A stretch of 64,000 nt of DNA from Heliocidaris tuberculata (lineage: Eukaryota; Echinodermata; Echinoidea; Camarodonta; Echinometridae). Made by a program: the position numbers and the translations under genes. This document shows positions 44,406 through 55,174 of the stretch, piece after piece. The stretch spans positions 25,331,562-25,395,561 of the forward strand of contig CM046842.1 of assembly GCA_025618425.1 (NCBI GenBank). Reading direction: 5' to 3'. Numbering within the stretch: the stretch's first letter is position 1; each line of letters starts with the position of its first letter. The notes under the pieces are model-generated. The model saw only the letters and a list, made by a program, of their open reading frames with translations. It made no database searches and was not told the DNA's origin.

Positions 44406-44581
44406 CCCGTATGAGCACTTTTGTTCAACGCTTTCTTGCCTACTACAACATGCAGTAACATAAATTCCTTGTGGTTAAAATATGCTTGTAACAAGGAAAT
44501 AAAATAGTAGCGCTCATATCAACCACGCAAGGTGCTCAAGGAGTTCCAACATTACCCAGGCTCTAGCTAGGCTACCAATTT

Positions 44582-44601
44582 CGGGGGGGGGGGGGGGGGG
44601 G
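44582..44601 (+). repeat. G run
   Basis: About 19 consecutive G bases directly before the tandem array. Confidence 0.95.
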
Positions 44602-44619
44602 AAACCTCGCTAGTCATGA

Positions 44620-45415
44620 GGACCGCTATTCATAAGGACCGCTATCCATAACGCGTGACTAAATGAATAGCGGTTTTGTATGAATGGCGGTCCTTCTGAA
44701 TAGCAAGCGGACCCGCAATTTCGGTGCTCATAGCATTCAAGGATTTCCTTGCAGAAACCCAATTAACACCTGCGTGGAAATGTCTTGCCAGGTCGAACCC
44801 ACGACCTTCGCTTCTCCAACTCAAGTGTTTGAACCAGTCATGAATAGCGAGCAAAGCATAGACAAATTTCCTCGCTATTCATAAGGACATCCATTCATAA
44901 GGACCACTATTCATAACTACTCATTAGGACCGCTATTCATAGCGCGTGTTAAATGAATAGCGGTTTTCTATGAATAGCGGTTCTTATGAATAGCGAGCGG
45001 ACCCGCAATTTCGGTGCTCATAGCATTCAAGGATTTCCTTGCAGAAACCCAATTAACACCTGCGTGGAAATGTCTTGCCAGGTCGAACCCACGACCTTCG
45101 CTTCTCCAACTCAAGTGTTTGAACCAGTCATGAATAGCGAGCAAAGCATAGACAAATTTCCTCGCTATTCATAAGGACATCCATTCATAAGGACCACTAT
45201 TCATAACGACTCATTAGGACCGCTATTCATAGCGCGTGTTAAATGAATAGCGGTTTTCTATGAATAGCGGTTCTTATGAATAGCGAGCGGACCCGCAATT
45301 ACGGTGCTCATAGCATTCAAGGATTTCCTTGCAGAAACCCAATTAACACCTGCGTGGAAATGTCTTGCCAGGTCGAACCCACGACCTTCGCTTCTCCACT
45401 CAAGTGTTTGAACTC
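44620..45415 (+). repeat. 290-bp tandem repeat, about 2.5 units
   Basis: Units start near 44701, 44991 and 45281, nearly identical. Each has GAATAGCGGT / ACCGCTATTC palindromes, then GGACCCGCAATTTCGGTGCTC...GCAGAAACCCAATTAAC, then CAGGTCGAACCCACGACC. On the minus strand GTGGGTTCGACCTGG resembles a tRNA-type B box, so a SINE fragment may be embedded. The apparent frames are repeat translations. Confidence 0.9.
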
Positions 45416-45599
45416 AACTATATATCACACATTTTTGAGAGGTATTAACATTATCACCAGTATCGTACTGATAATATTTCTTAATCGTTAAAGGAATTGA
45501 TTTTGTAGATAGTCGGGCGGAATAACGTCAGATTCATTTCATAATAAAAGCACTAACTTTGGCACAAAGGTACATGAATGTGTTCTAATTAGATTTACA

Positions 45600-47930
45600 T
45601 GTAGAGCCTTCTCACGTTCGAACCCTAGGGCCTGTTGTGCCCATTCTTCAAAATGGTAGACACAGGGGACTTTTCCTGTATAATGGCAATTCCAAGCGTT
45701 ACGGAATGACATTCACAAGGTATTTTGAAGTTTGAAAGAAGAATATTATGAACATTGTATTTAACATCTACAGATTTAAAGTACAAAACATAACCTAATA
45801 TGAGGTACTTTCAAAACTGTTGAGTTTCATGTCAACCATTCATCACATTTATGAAATAGTTAGTATCATATTGCTTCGTTACGGAATGAGACAAACGGGA
45901 TATAACTTTTCAACCGCAATAAATATTGCTCAAACTCTGTGAACTAAATATATATCCGGTTTTCAATATTGATCTGGAATTCTGTAGTATGTTCGCTTTG
46001 ATATATCACCCTGTTCCTGGAAATCTGTTTGAAAATAATTGAAATATGATGCAAAATATGAAATGAAACAGCGTTACGGGATGACTTCTGAAAGTCCGTG
46101 GGAAATAATGTATAAAATTCATATCATGTAAATCAGAATTTAAAACGTAGTTTGAAACAAAGATTGAGCAAACGATATGATAATTTTTGATCACTTAAGA
46201 TATCTGTGTTAAAAATAGCTCAGATGTTAGTGTTTATTAATTTGCTATAATCTATGCATTTTTTTTTTTTTTTTTTTTTTTTTGGGGGGGGGGATTAATA
46301 ACTAGATTTTTGAAAATTTCTGAAGACTATTTGTGTAAAATGCTTCCGGCAAGGTTAAAAGACATTCAGATAGATTTAATCATTACATTCCATTTTATAC
46401 TGCATGTATATTCTCTTTTGAATTTCTTATGTAATATATCGGGGGTTTTTAATGTTCATAAATGAAATTTCATCATATGATTTGTGATATCATCATCTAG
46501 ATCAATATTTAGATCTAAAATACGGGACAATCAAAGCTATAGAGGAAATGTCATTAATAAATGGAATAACAAAGCACCATTTTCCCCATTTGTTTTGTAC
46601 GCAAAAACGCAAAATATCAAAATTATTAAATCTGATATAATTTTCATTCTGAAAAGTTAGCTCATCATCTCTACTTAGTCGATAATTGTCTGATATATCA
46701 AACTAAACTAATGTATAGGTCCAGGGTTGAATCAATTCATACAAAACTGAATTTAATGTCAGTGACAAAGTTAATCATATCATAATTATCATATTTGAAA
46801 TATTTCTCCATACCAAAAGCCCATACATTTTCTAGGTATTAGGTATCTTGTTTTACCTGTAAACTTTAATGATAAAATGATAATTTTTTTTCGGAAAAAA
46901 AAATAAATTATGTGTTTTGGGCGTTGCGGAATGATAATTTTTGGGAGCTTAAGTTTCCAAAGTTACTGATGTATCAGAGATAATGCAGAACAGAAACTGA
47001 TGCTATTTTTGGTTACTAAGTTATTTAAGCTTTGTGTATAAAGTATATTTTACCAAACAGGTCATAATGATGTGACATTTACTCTTCTTTTACAATTTAT
47101 CATGATTGATATCAAATATTGATTTCAAGATTATGTTAGTTAAATTTTATGCAAAATTTCAGTATTCATAAGTGTGAAAGTGCCTAAATTTGATCAGATT
47201 ATGAAAATTTGGATATTTACAATTAAATGGACACCAAATTTGATATGATCAGACAGATTTGAAATTGTGAGTTTCATGTCCTATTTTGCTTGGAATTGGC
47301 TCATAGTTGGTCCAAGAGCAATAAATCTGAGAAAGTTTAGGTTTAACGAAATATGTCGAAATCTTATCGAGAATTTCCAACACTTAACATTCTGAAAAGA
47401 ATCCCCATGTGATCATTCTTTGGATAATGGCATATTTTCAGATACATGTATTATCGTATTAAGTTAATTAATTGTAGAATATGGGTAAAGAAATGATTCT
47501 ACAGCAGTTGTGACAAGGAAAACATATCATCCTTTGAAATTCACAAAATATGTCGCACTGGTGCCCATTATATAAAAGCCGGCAAATATTTATGGGTAAA
47601 ATAAGATTTAAAATCTTATCATCTTAATCTTAGCTAAAATACACATGATAACAGCACTATATTTAGCAAAAGGGTAGATGAATATGTTTTTAGCAAAATT
47701 GGATATCGAGCTGCTTCGGATTCTGCTTCTGAGGCCGGGAGTTCAGTTAAGGGCTTTTTTTAAAGCCCTCTTCGTGGTACCTTTTCCTGTATAATCGGTC
47801 TAAAATCAATATATTTGAGCAAAAGTATAATGAATGAAATACGAAGAAATTATATTTGAAATTTCCAGGCCTTCACATTGTGAAAAGGTGTCTTACATGT
47901 AGGTGCCCATTTATTTAAAGGACATTTCAA
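45600..47930. other. no gene; AT-rich old element with recurring CGTTACGGAATGA
   Basis: The 13-mer or a one-base variant occurs at 45697-45709, 45877-45889, 46072-46084 and 46922-46934, and TTTTCCTGTATAAT occurs at both 45671 and 47781. T and G runs at 46260-46293. No reading frame is supported. Type of element unknown. Confidence 0.45.
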
Positions 47931-48493
47931 CCTTAGTAATAAGCTGATTTGTGCGAAAGCATAAAGATATGAGAAACAGGATGGTGAAAGTTTGAAACAA
48001 ATTGGAAAAATAATAAGAAAGCTATGAACGTTTGAAAAAAGAAAGATTACTAAATCTATGTGAATCTCAAATTGGCAATTTGGTGAGTCGATTGTGACGT
48101 ATTCCAGGTCAACTCTCCCGCCTGTCATAAACTAAAATATCATTATTTTACGGGTTTCTTTAAAGCGCCTTTTCCCTCGGGGTAGTACTAAAAATATATT
48201 GTAGGTAGCATAGTGTTATAGGTCCTCCAAAACGAAAAAGATCTTACTGAATTAAACATTTTGAAAAATTGACATGTTAGTCTTTTGTGTATTGGAGCAA
48301 ATGGGAGAGTTGTCGGCCGCTCCATTACATTACAGGCACAATACCGAATCGGCCAATTTTAAATCCCCATAATTATGTACAGTGATTGCAACTTTCTAAA
48401 AATGTTTAAAACTTTTTAATTGCCTGTCCGTTGTCGTTAAATTTGTCAGTCGGCTCTGGAGGTTGGAAGTTAGCCAATCTGTGGCAACCGATA

Positions 48494-49101
48494 CACTGTA
48501 AAAAATTTGTTTAGTTTCTAAACACTTTTCTGTGACAGATTTAAAACACTGCGACGTGTTTATATATTGTACGGGTTTAAGAGCTAAACACATGTGCCTA
48601 TTTTTTTCATCTTTCAGCACGCCTTAGGTGTTTACTAGATGAACATGTTTACCTTTTAAATGGTTCTAATGTATAAGTGTGTGTGATTATGGTGCAAACA
48701 TTTGGCGTTTAGCCTATACATTAGAACCATTTAAAAGGTAAGCATGTTTATCTAATAAACACCTAGGCGTGATGAAAATAAGCACAGAATGTGTTTAGCT
48801 CTTAACTTAGCTACAATATATAAACACGTGGTGTTTACACCATAATCACACACACTGTTTAGTATTTAAACAGGTGTAAACACTAAATGATTAAGGTGTA
48901 AACATTTGGTGTTTAGCCTATACATTGGAACCATTTAAAAGGTAAACATGTTTATCTAGTAAACACCTAAGGCGTGCTGAAAGATGAAAAAAATAGGCAC
49001 ATGTGTTTAGCTCTTAAACCCGTACAATATATAAACACGTCGCAGTGTTTTAAATCTGTCACAGAAATAAACATGTCACATGTCGCATTTTTTTTACAGT
49101 G
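48494..49101. mobile_element. 608-bp palindromic MITE, CACTGTAAAAAA ends, TA target site
   Basis: Left end CACTGTAAAAAATTTG, right end TTTTTTTTACAGTG; TA at 48492-48493 and 49102-49103. Arms of about 160 bp are nearly perfect inverted copies (for example AAAACACTGCGACGTG and its complement); inner GTGTAAACA units add smaller palindromes. Fits a Tc1/mariner-type MITE. Confidence 0.9.
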
Positions 49102-49299
49102 TAGGTGGCGCACCGTATTGCGGATACCGAGAATTGAACCATGCAATACGAGTTGGTCGAGGCTCTGGGAGTTGTTTTTTACTGTTCTTCTATGACCTAT
49201 TGAAGGCCCACATCATCTGGAAGGCCCGGTTCACACAAAACGTCACTTTGATGTGTCAGTACCTGCGCCATTTGAGCCGGTGAAGGCAATTGATTCCAT

Positions 49300-49496
49300 G
49301 ACATTTGCTCCTCCGACAATTGCTCCGGTCTAACTTTGCCATGTTAATCCTAAACTTAAACCTAACCCTAACCCTAACCCTAATCCTAATCTTCACATTG
49401 TCCTGAACAAAAAAACAAATCATGACCTTGACCTTAACCTTTGACCTTTCGAGAGAGGGACGGCGGAGCAAATGTCGCAGGAGCAAATGTCGGGTC
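49300..49496. mobile_element. ~200-bp MITE with telomere-like core
   Basis: Inverted ends GACATTTGCTCCTCCGACA and CGACATTTGCTCCTGCGACA (as complement of the right end). The core 49350-49390 is four to five CCTAAC/CCCTAA units, the TTAGGG-type telomere repeat, followed by ATGACCTTGACCTTAACC. Confidence 0.75.
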
Positions 49497-49677
49497 ACCA
49501 GGCAATTAACCCATACACCAGTTGTTAAAATCATTGTTTGCACTGTTCATTTTTCCATCTCATTTTAAACGATATCATTCTTTCCTGACGCGCAAAAGAC
49601 TCGTACCAGTCACTGACTAGGTCCTAACGTCAGCAAGTGACCCCTCGTGTGACGCGGGCTTCAATTACAGGTTATCT

Positions 49678-49973
49678 TTATTGATAAAGACAAGGGACGT
49701 CGAAATGAAGACGTGTCCCCCTTTGATTGATGGATTCAAGACGTATTCCCACGTAATTGATCTCAAATTGTAAGTCATCCTTCCATTCAATTATAGGTTT
49801 CGACTCGCCGATGCGACCAACTTGGTAAAAGTTGTTTGTAAAGTCAATCCAATAGAAGTTTGTACCTAAGCCATCCATAGACATGCGTGGATCGTGTACA
49901 GGCTTGACGGGTCTACGATTGGAGAGCACATCTCGTCTTATCACGATAGATTGGCCAGTTTCGTAACCGAAAC
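49678..49973 (-). CDS. FAMeT gene, last exon
   Basis: Acceptor TCACCCCTAACAG. Codes FGYETGQSIVIRRDVLS, TNFYWIDFTNNFYQVGRI, then IIEWKDDLQFEINYVGI and ends CLYQ-stop. This is the conserved C-terminal half of the domain, in the right order (IRR, W-I, QVGR, EW, NYVG). Confidence 0.8.
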
Positions 49974-52355
49974 CTGTTAGGGGTGAGATAAGTTCTGAAA
50001 GCTCAATGTTTAGTAACATGGACAATTTTTCAATAAAAATTGGCGATTTATCTTGTATCTATCTCCCCACGTGTAACATGGTCAGCGATTGTGCTTTATC
50101 AAAGCGCTGAAGGTGGTCAATATGCGCTATTACATACAAATCAAAGCTATCATTGTAGAATATATCTCCTGCTGAAATGAAAGATTTGCCAGCTTCTTAA
50201 CAGAAACCTGCGGGGGGGGGGGGGGGGTGAGATATTAATTCTAATAGTTCAGTTTAGTAACATGAACATTTTTTCACTAAAAAATAGCTTTGATATACAT
50301 GTATATTGTATCTAACTCTACGTCTAGCGCACGCTAGTAATCTATCAAGAAGATGGTTAATACAGTCGCACAAATCATACCGAATCAAATCACATCAATT
50401 TATTTAAATAAAATCCACAATCGTAGTTAATCATCAAATATGGAAGAAAATATAAATGAACAATGAGCGCTGATTAAGATACATGTATCGTGTAATCCAA
50501 TAGGCGCGATGGCTTAGTGGTAGCTAGAGCAGTGGTCTCGTAACCGGAGGTCCCGGGTTCGAAATCAAGTTGATGTGCTAGTGCCCTTTGATAAGGCATT
50601 GATCCTCATTACCAAGTCCCACGCAGACAAGTTCCCATTTAACATAAATTTTGTACTCACTGATCACAACCATTTTCGTCGATGAGTAAATATTATTGTG
50701 ATTCGCAAAGACCAGAGAAAGCTGTCTGCCAGTGTGACTCACTGCTGTACGGGTTCTCGATGGGTCGAACTTCTTCAATGCGAAAACGGTATTCAATACC
50801 CTCTCACTATAAAACATCTCACATTTATCTGTTGGATTGAAGTATATTACACCCCAAGTTTATTTTGATAACAGCACCAAAAAAAGAAAAGGGGAGGGGG
50901 GGGGGAGAAGATTCTGAAGCAAATGAAGAGAGAAAGAAATAAACATTTTGGAAAAGTCAGACAATTATCAATTAAATTTTTTAGATTGTTAATTGCACAA
51001 TACTTATTTTTATATTATACCGTACTTTGAAAATATGAAAATGCAATGAAATAAAATTTAAATCTAAAAAAAAAAAAATTATAATGAAGACGTACTGCAA
51101 CTTGATCGTGAATATATGACTCCATATCGTTACTTTGCAACGACACTAACGTCCTTTGGGACGACATTAATCTGCATTTGCCACACTCGTCCAGGTGTAG
51201 TATTAAAGTGCCTGGGTACCTGGTAAGATTTATTCCTTGCATACACTGAGCGTTACGGTTGCTGTGCTAAGCCTGGGGTAATAATACAATTCGTTACTGT
51301 TTTCACGAAGTGACGGATGAGCCCGCAACTAAAAGAAAGTTAGTTTTGAATAAATCGCTTTCAAATTTTTAAAGCATAATCTCAAACCTCTTTTAATGTA
51401 TGAAGGGTGAATAAATTTTATATCCTGGGATAGATCATATTTCAGTGTTTAGTTCTATGTTTAATCATTTGCCTATTTCTTTATATTTTGGGGGAAAATG
51501 AGCTGTAAACATTACTGTCATTTCGTGAAAACAAAAAAATTTAAAGACGCGCAGTGACGGATTTTCACGAGGTGACGGATCTCAGCCGCGCGCGTGTAAA
51601 ACATATGGGACTTGATCACCGTGCTTTTAACCGTCATTTCGTGAAAACACAAAGTCAATTCAAGGACGCGCTCTTCTTTGTTTTCACGAAGTGACGATCT
51701 CAGCCGCGCACGTAAAACAAACGGAACGGCTATAAGCCGTCACTTCGTGAAAACAGAAAATCCTTTTACTAGGTATTTTCTTGTTGACGTTATCGCCATA
51801 GTTACATAATTATACATTATTATGATCTGAAACTTTGTGAGGTTCAAGATGTTAGTAAATGATGTCCAAAAATGCAAAGAACTCAAAATTGAAAAAATAT
51901 GCGTTTTCTTCATTACCGTCACTTTGTGAAAACAGGGACGAATTGCAGGGCCCTCGGGAGAACAGTAGTTTAGTACTAATGAGGCTACCCTGGATCATCA
52001 AGACATATTATTATAACTATTATTACTATTATCATCAATGATTTTTCTTATAGTTATATATCATGAGGTTGGATGGGATATAGTTTTGCAGGCACAAACC
52101 CTGGTCAGTCGTAAAAGAGTGTCTGCACTGTAGGACTACCATAGGCCACACGACCAGAAGGTAGCTAAATTAGGCTTCTCTCAAGACACAATGATTTTCT
52201 GATAAAGTGTCAATTTAGGGTCTGTGCTTGCAGACTAGGTGGGATACATCCATTATACTTACATTCACAGTGAGGTGTACTGAAACCAAAGGGGCAGTTA
52301 CACGATGAAAAATAACCCCGATGACTAATACGACGGCCTCCGTTTTTACAGAGAT
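49678..52355 (-). CDS. EGF-like plus FAMeT (Methyltransf_FA-type) domain protein, C-terminal three exons
   Basis: Exons on the minus strand: 52355-52263 (EGF-like), 50828-50661 and 49973-49678 (FAMeT-type domain). Phases 1-1-1 join cleanly, giving about 185 residues to a TAA at 49678-49680, which overlaps AATAAA (49682-49677). The EGF part shows LCKNGG...SSCNCPFGF...HC; the cysteine normally after NGG is Arg. The FAMeT part keeps the family hallmarks SIVIRR, FYWIDF, QVGRIGES, EWKD and INYVGI. The domain was named after a crustacean farnesoic acid O-methyltransferase, but in animals it often sits in secreted or surface proteins and enzymatic activity is not implied. Upstream exons, including a signal peptide, were not found. 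Confidence 0.75.
50210..50227 (+). repeat. G run in the FAMeT gene intron
   Basis: About 18 consecutive G bases. The sequence just before it (TTTGCCAGCTTCTTAACAGA) weakly repeats the exon border at 49950-49980 (TTGGCCAGTTTCGTAACCGA), as do the flanks, so 50030-50300 looks like a diverged duplicate of the exon edge. Confidence 0.6.
50500..50630 (+). mobile_element. tRNA-derived SINE
   Basis: A-box-like GATGGCTTAGTGGTAGC and B-box-like GGGTTCGAAATC separated by about 30 bp, then GTGCCCTTTGATAAGGCATT, as in tRNA-derived SINEs. The acceptor stem does not pair and the D loop has extra bases, so it is not a working tRNA gene. Confidence 0.75.
50661..50828 (-). CDS. FAMeT gene, penultimate exon
   Basis: Acceptor CTTCAATCCAACAG, donor GTGAGT. 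Codes KCEMFYSERVLNTVFALKK then RQLSLVFANHNNIYSSTKMV, the N-terminal strands of the domain, with the codon at its end split into the next exon. Phase 1 in, 1 out. Confidence 0.7.
51299..51933. repeat. seven alternating copies of TTTTCACGAAGTGACGG
   Basis: Copies at 51299-51316 (+), 51517-51532 (-), 51562-51578 (+), 51631-51648 (-), 51680-51696 (+), 51737-51754 (-), 51916-51933 (-). Adjacent copies are inverted, so several hairpins can form. CTCAGCCGCGC recurs after two of the copies. Lies in an intron of the minus-strand FAMeT gene. Confidence 0.85.
52263..52355 (-). CDS. FAMeT gene, EGF-like exon
   Basis: Acceptor CTATCCCTTCCCTGCAG with a long pyrimidine tract, donor GTAAGT. 31 codons: DLCKNGGRRISHRGYF, SSCNCPFGFSTPHCE. 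Symmetric phase 1-1 as usual for EGF exons. The third EGF cysteine is missing; its partner would be in an upstream exon that was not identified. Confidence 0.75.
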
Positions 52356-52914
52356 CTGCAGGGAAGGGATAGAGAGGAGTTTGATTATTTATTTATTTAT
52401 TTATTTACTTATTTTTTTAAAAAAATTTTATGGCAGTGATCTCTCGATCTCTCTTTATTTTGGCAATACTACCATGCTAAAGCCAGGGCATTAATACTCA
52501 TGATACTGGAGCGCCAGGAGTTTCAAGTGCGACAGACATGGGCGCTATGCAACATTATTATCATAATGATTTTTATTATTATTATTATGATTATTATTAA
52601 TTTTTTAATAATTCAAATCTTTTATTGACATATTTCAAAATTCATGATCATTTCTATTTTACATAAAAATGATTACATAAAAAAAGCATACAGTCTCAAA
52701 GTAAAGATTACATGGAATATCAAAGACAAAATACATGTAAATAGATAACATAAGCAATAAACAAGTTTCCAATCATATTCAAAATCAACCAATTTTATTA
52801 TTATTATTATCAAATTTGATACAATTATCATCAAAATTATCATTGTTATCATAATCGGCATGCGACAATTCTTCTTTCGCCTAAAAAAAAAAAAAAAAAT
52901 AATAATTACATCTC
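52356..52914. other. no gene; AT-rich with ATT/TTA microsatellites
   Basis: ATTTATTT run at 52386-52412, TTATTA at 52557-52595 and 52797-52810, A run at 52883-52898. No further exon of the minus-strand gene could be supported. Confidence 0.5.
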
Positions 52915-53800
52915 CAAATCTTTTACGAGCAATCGCACGAAAATAGAACTTTAAAGACATCGTAATTATAACCTTATTTTCTCACCTCTTGCCACCCACA
53001 CCCTCTTTATCTGTCTATATTTCCCTGACTCTGTTTCCATAATTTGCAATAAGATTTTAACGATGAAAATTAATGAAAGTCGACAAAGTATATCCTTTCT
53101 GTTTGGTCATATGATTGTAGGCAACTTCAGCTGAGTCCACAATTTTAAAGGCCAAGTCCACACTAATATCAACTTGATTTGAATAAATAGAGTAAAATTA
53201 AACAAGCACAACAGTGAAAATTTCACTGAAATCGCGTGGAAAATAAGAAAGTTACGGCATTTTGAAGTTTTGCATTATTTCATGAAACAGTGATATGCAT
53301 AGCATGGGCGGTATGCAAATGAGTGAACCGAGGATGTCACGCACTCACTTTTCCTTATGTATTTTATTATATGAAATTTCAAATATTTCAATTTTTATGG
53401 ATGTGATAATAAAGAATCCTCCCTTGTATCAATATAAGTTAAAATAATGATGATTTTACATGTTCCATAAGGAGTCAAACCATGTTTTACATTATTGAAG
53501 CAAAAAAATTGAAATATATGATATATCATATAATAAAATACATAAGGAAAAATGAGTGTGTGACATCATGGGTTCACTCATTTGCATACCGCCCATGTTA
53601 TGCATATCACTGTTTCAAGAAATAATGCAAAACTTCAGAATGCCTAGCTTTCTTATTTTACATCCGATTTCAATAAAATTTTCACTGTTATGCTTGTTTA
53701 ATTTTACTCTATTTATTCAAATCAACTTGATATTAATGTGGACTTGGCCTTTAAACCTTCGATAATTGTCTTATTTTTTTAAAATATCAAATCAAAGGGG
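52915..53800 (+). repeat. segment paralogous to 58683-58935, split by a TTAA element
   Basis: ATCTTTTACGAGCAATCGC, CTTTATCTGTCTATATTTCC, TTTAACGATGAAA, AAAGTCGACAAAGTATAT, CAGCTGAGTCCAC and TCGATAATTGTC occur in the same order at 58.7-58.9 kb. The paralog lacks the 602-bp element. Confidence 0.85.
53149..53750. mobile_element. 602-bp palindromic element with TTAA target duplication
   Basis: Ends AGGCCAAGTCCACACTAATA and its complement (AATGTGGACTTGGCCT); TTAA at 53145-53148 and 53751-53754. Arms of about 240 bp are inverted copies with around 5-8% differences. The paralog at 58880-58900 gives a near-empty site, confirming the borders. Confidence 0.9.
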
Positions 53801-54021
53801 CAATCACAGTTTCGAACATGGCTATGCAAAAATTTGCCATCAGTTCATACCGAAATCTAGACTGAAGGGATAACAAGGAGGAAGTCATTTTTTTTTCAGT
53901 GAACCCCCCCCCCCCCCTCTCTCTCTCTCTCTATTTTAGTAAAGTAGCCATGCTAAAGCCAGGGTAATAATAACTGGAGCGCCAGTTGTGTCCAGTATGA
54001 CAGACATAAACACTTTATTAT

Positions 54022-54066
54022 TATCATCATCATCATCATCATCATCAGTATCATCATAATCATCGT
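54022..54066. repeat. (ATC)n microsatellite
   Basis: CATCATCAT run with ATAATC variants. Confidence 0.9.
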
Positions 54067-54224
54067 TATTATTAAATTTGACACATGACTAGAGTAGATG
54101 CTGCGAAGTGCGGCCGGTAGCCACTGGCCTAGACGGGGGGGGGGGGCAGGGGGGCACTGACCCCCCTATTCAGCCACTAAAAATGAAAAAAAATGCGGGA
54201 GCGAAAAAGCGGGGGAAGTGAGAG

Positions 54225-55007
54225 AAAAAGGCCCCAAAGGGCGCTACAAGCCGTTATCTTTCTCTCAAAATCTGCTAGAACGTCAAAGTTTTCGCGCTTC
54301 GCGCGGGAGGATGGAAATACCTCCGCTCTCTCTGCACCAACCCCTGTTGCATACAGTGAAATGTCGCCCAAATAATTGAAAAGCAGTCCGGGCGTTGAAC
54401 TATAACTTTCCACCTAAAAAAATTGTTTGCTTCTAGCCATTATCTTTCTCTCAAACTTGCTAAAGCCTCAGAGCTTTCGCTCCTCCCGCGGGAAGGGGGA
54501 AACTGCCCCTCCCTGCACGCACCCCTGTTACATACAGTGCAGTATTGCGTCCAAATAACCGAAGCGCAGCTAGGGCGTCGAACCAACTTTCCGCCTAAAA
54601 AACAAAAAAAAGTGCTAAAACGTCTGAGCTTTCGCGCTTCGCGCGGGAAGGGGGAAACTCCACGTCCCTGCACCCACCCCTGTTACATGCAGTGCAGCAT
54701 TACGTCCAAATACTAGTAAATGAAAAGCAGTCAGGGCGTCGAACTATAACTTTCCGCCTAAAAAAATTATTTGCTACGAGCCGTTATCTTTCTCTCAAAT
54801 TTGCTAAAACGTCAGAGTTTTCGCGCTTCGCTAGGGAAGGGGGAAACTCCCCCTCCCTGCACCCATCCCTGTTACAGTGCAGCAGGGGCGGATCCAGGAT
54901 TTCGTATAAGGGGGGGCACACAAATGCAGGATTGTCAACTTTGAGAAACTGCTTGGAGAGACCCATATTTTTTTGGTCTCTCGCCAGCCCTCAAAAAGTC
55001 GCTCAGT

Positions 55008-55041
<34 letters not shown>

Positions 55042-55138
55042 GGCGAGCAAAAAAAAAATTTTCGCCAGCCCTCCAAAAGTCGCTCAGTGGGGGGGGGGGG
55101 GGGGTTCTGGGGTCCATTCCCCTCCATAATTCTTGACA

Positions 55139-55174
<36 letters not shown>

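Noticed and set aside
44620..45415. CRISPR array
   Set aside because: The repeats are 290 bp long with no short repeat-spacer pattern and the DNA is clearly eukaryotic; the same applies to the 17-bp array at 51.3-51.9 kb, whose copies alternate in orientation.
44684..45491. Three near-identical frames with FGAHSIQGFPCRNP
   Set aside because: Translation of the 290-bp tandem repeat; no start context or splice evidence.
48396..49195. Two identical 31-residue frames (MLKDEKNRHMCLALK...) on opposite strands
   Set aside because: They are the two arms of a palindromic MITE.
49256..49543. Minus-strand frame with IRVRVRVRFKFRI
   Set aside because: Translation of telomere-like repeats inside a MITE.
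50502..50574. tRNA gene
   Set aside because: A and B boxes are visible but the acceptor stem does not pair and the D loop is enlarged; better explained as a SINE.
51088..51268. Possible additional minus-strand exon (RYPGTLILHLDECGKCRLM) between the EGF and FAMeT exons
   Set aside because: It has a donor-like GTACGT, but its frame ends in phase 0 while the next exon needs phase 1, and the phase-1 frame has a stop. The EGF exon joins the FAMeT exon directly in phase.
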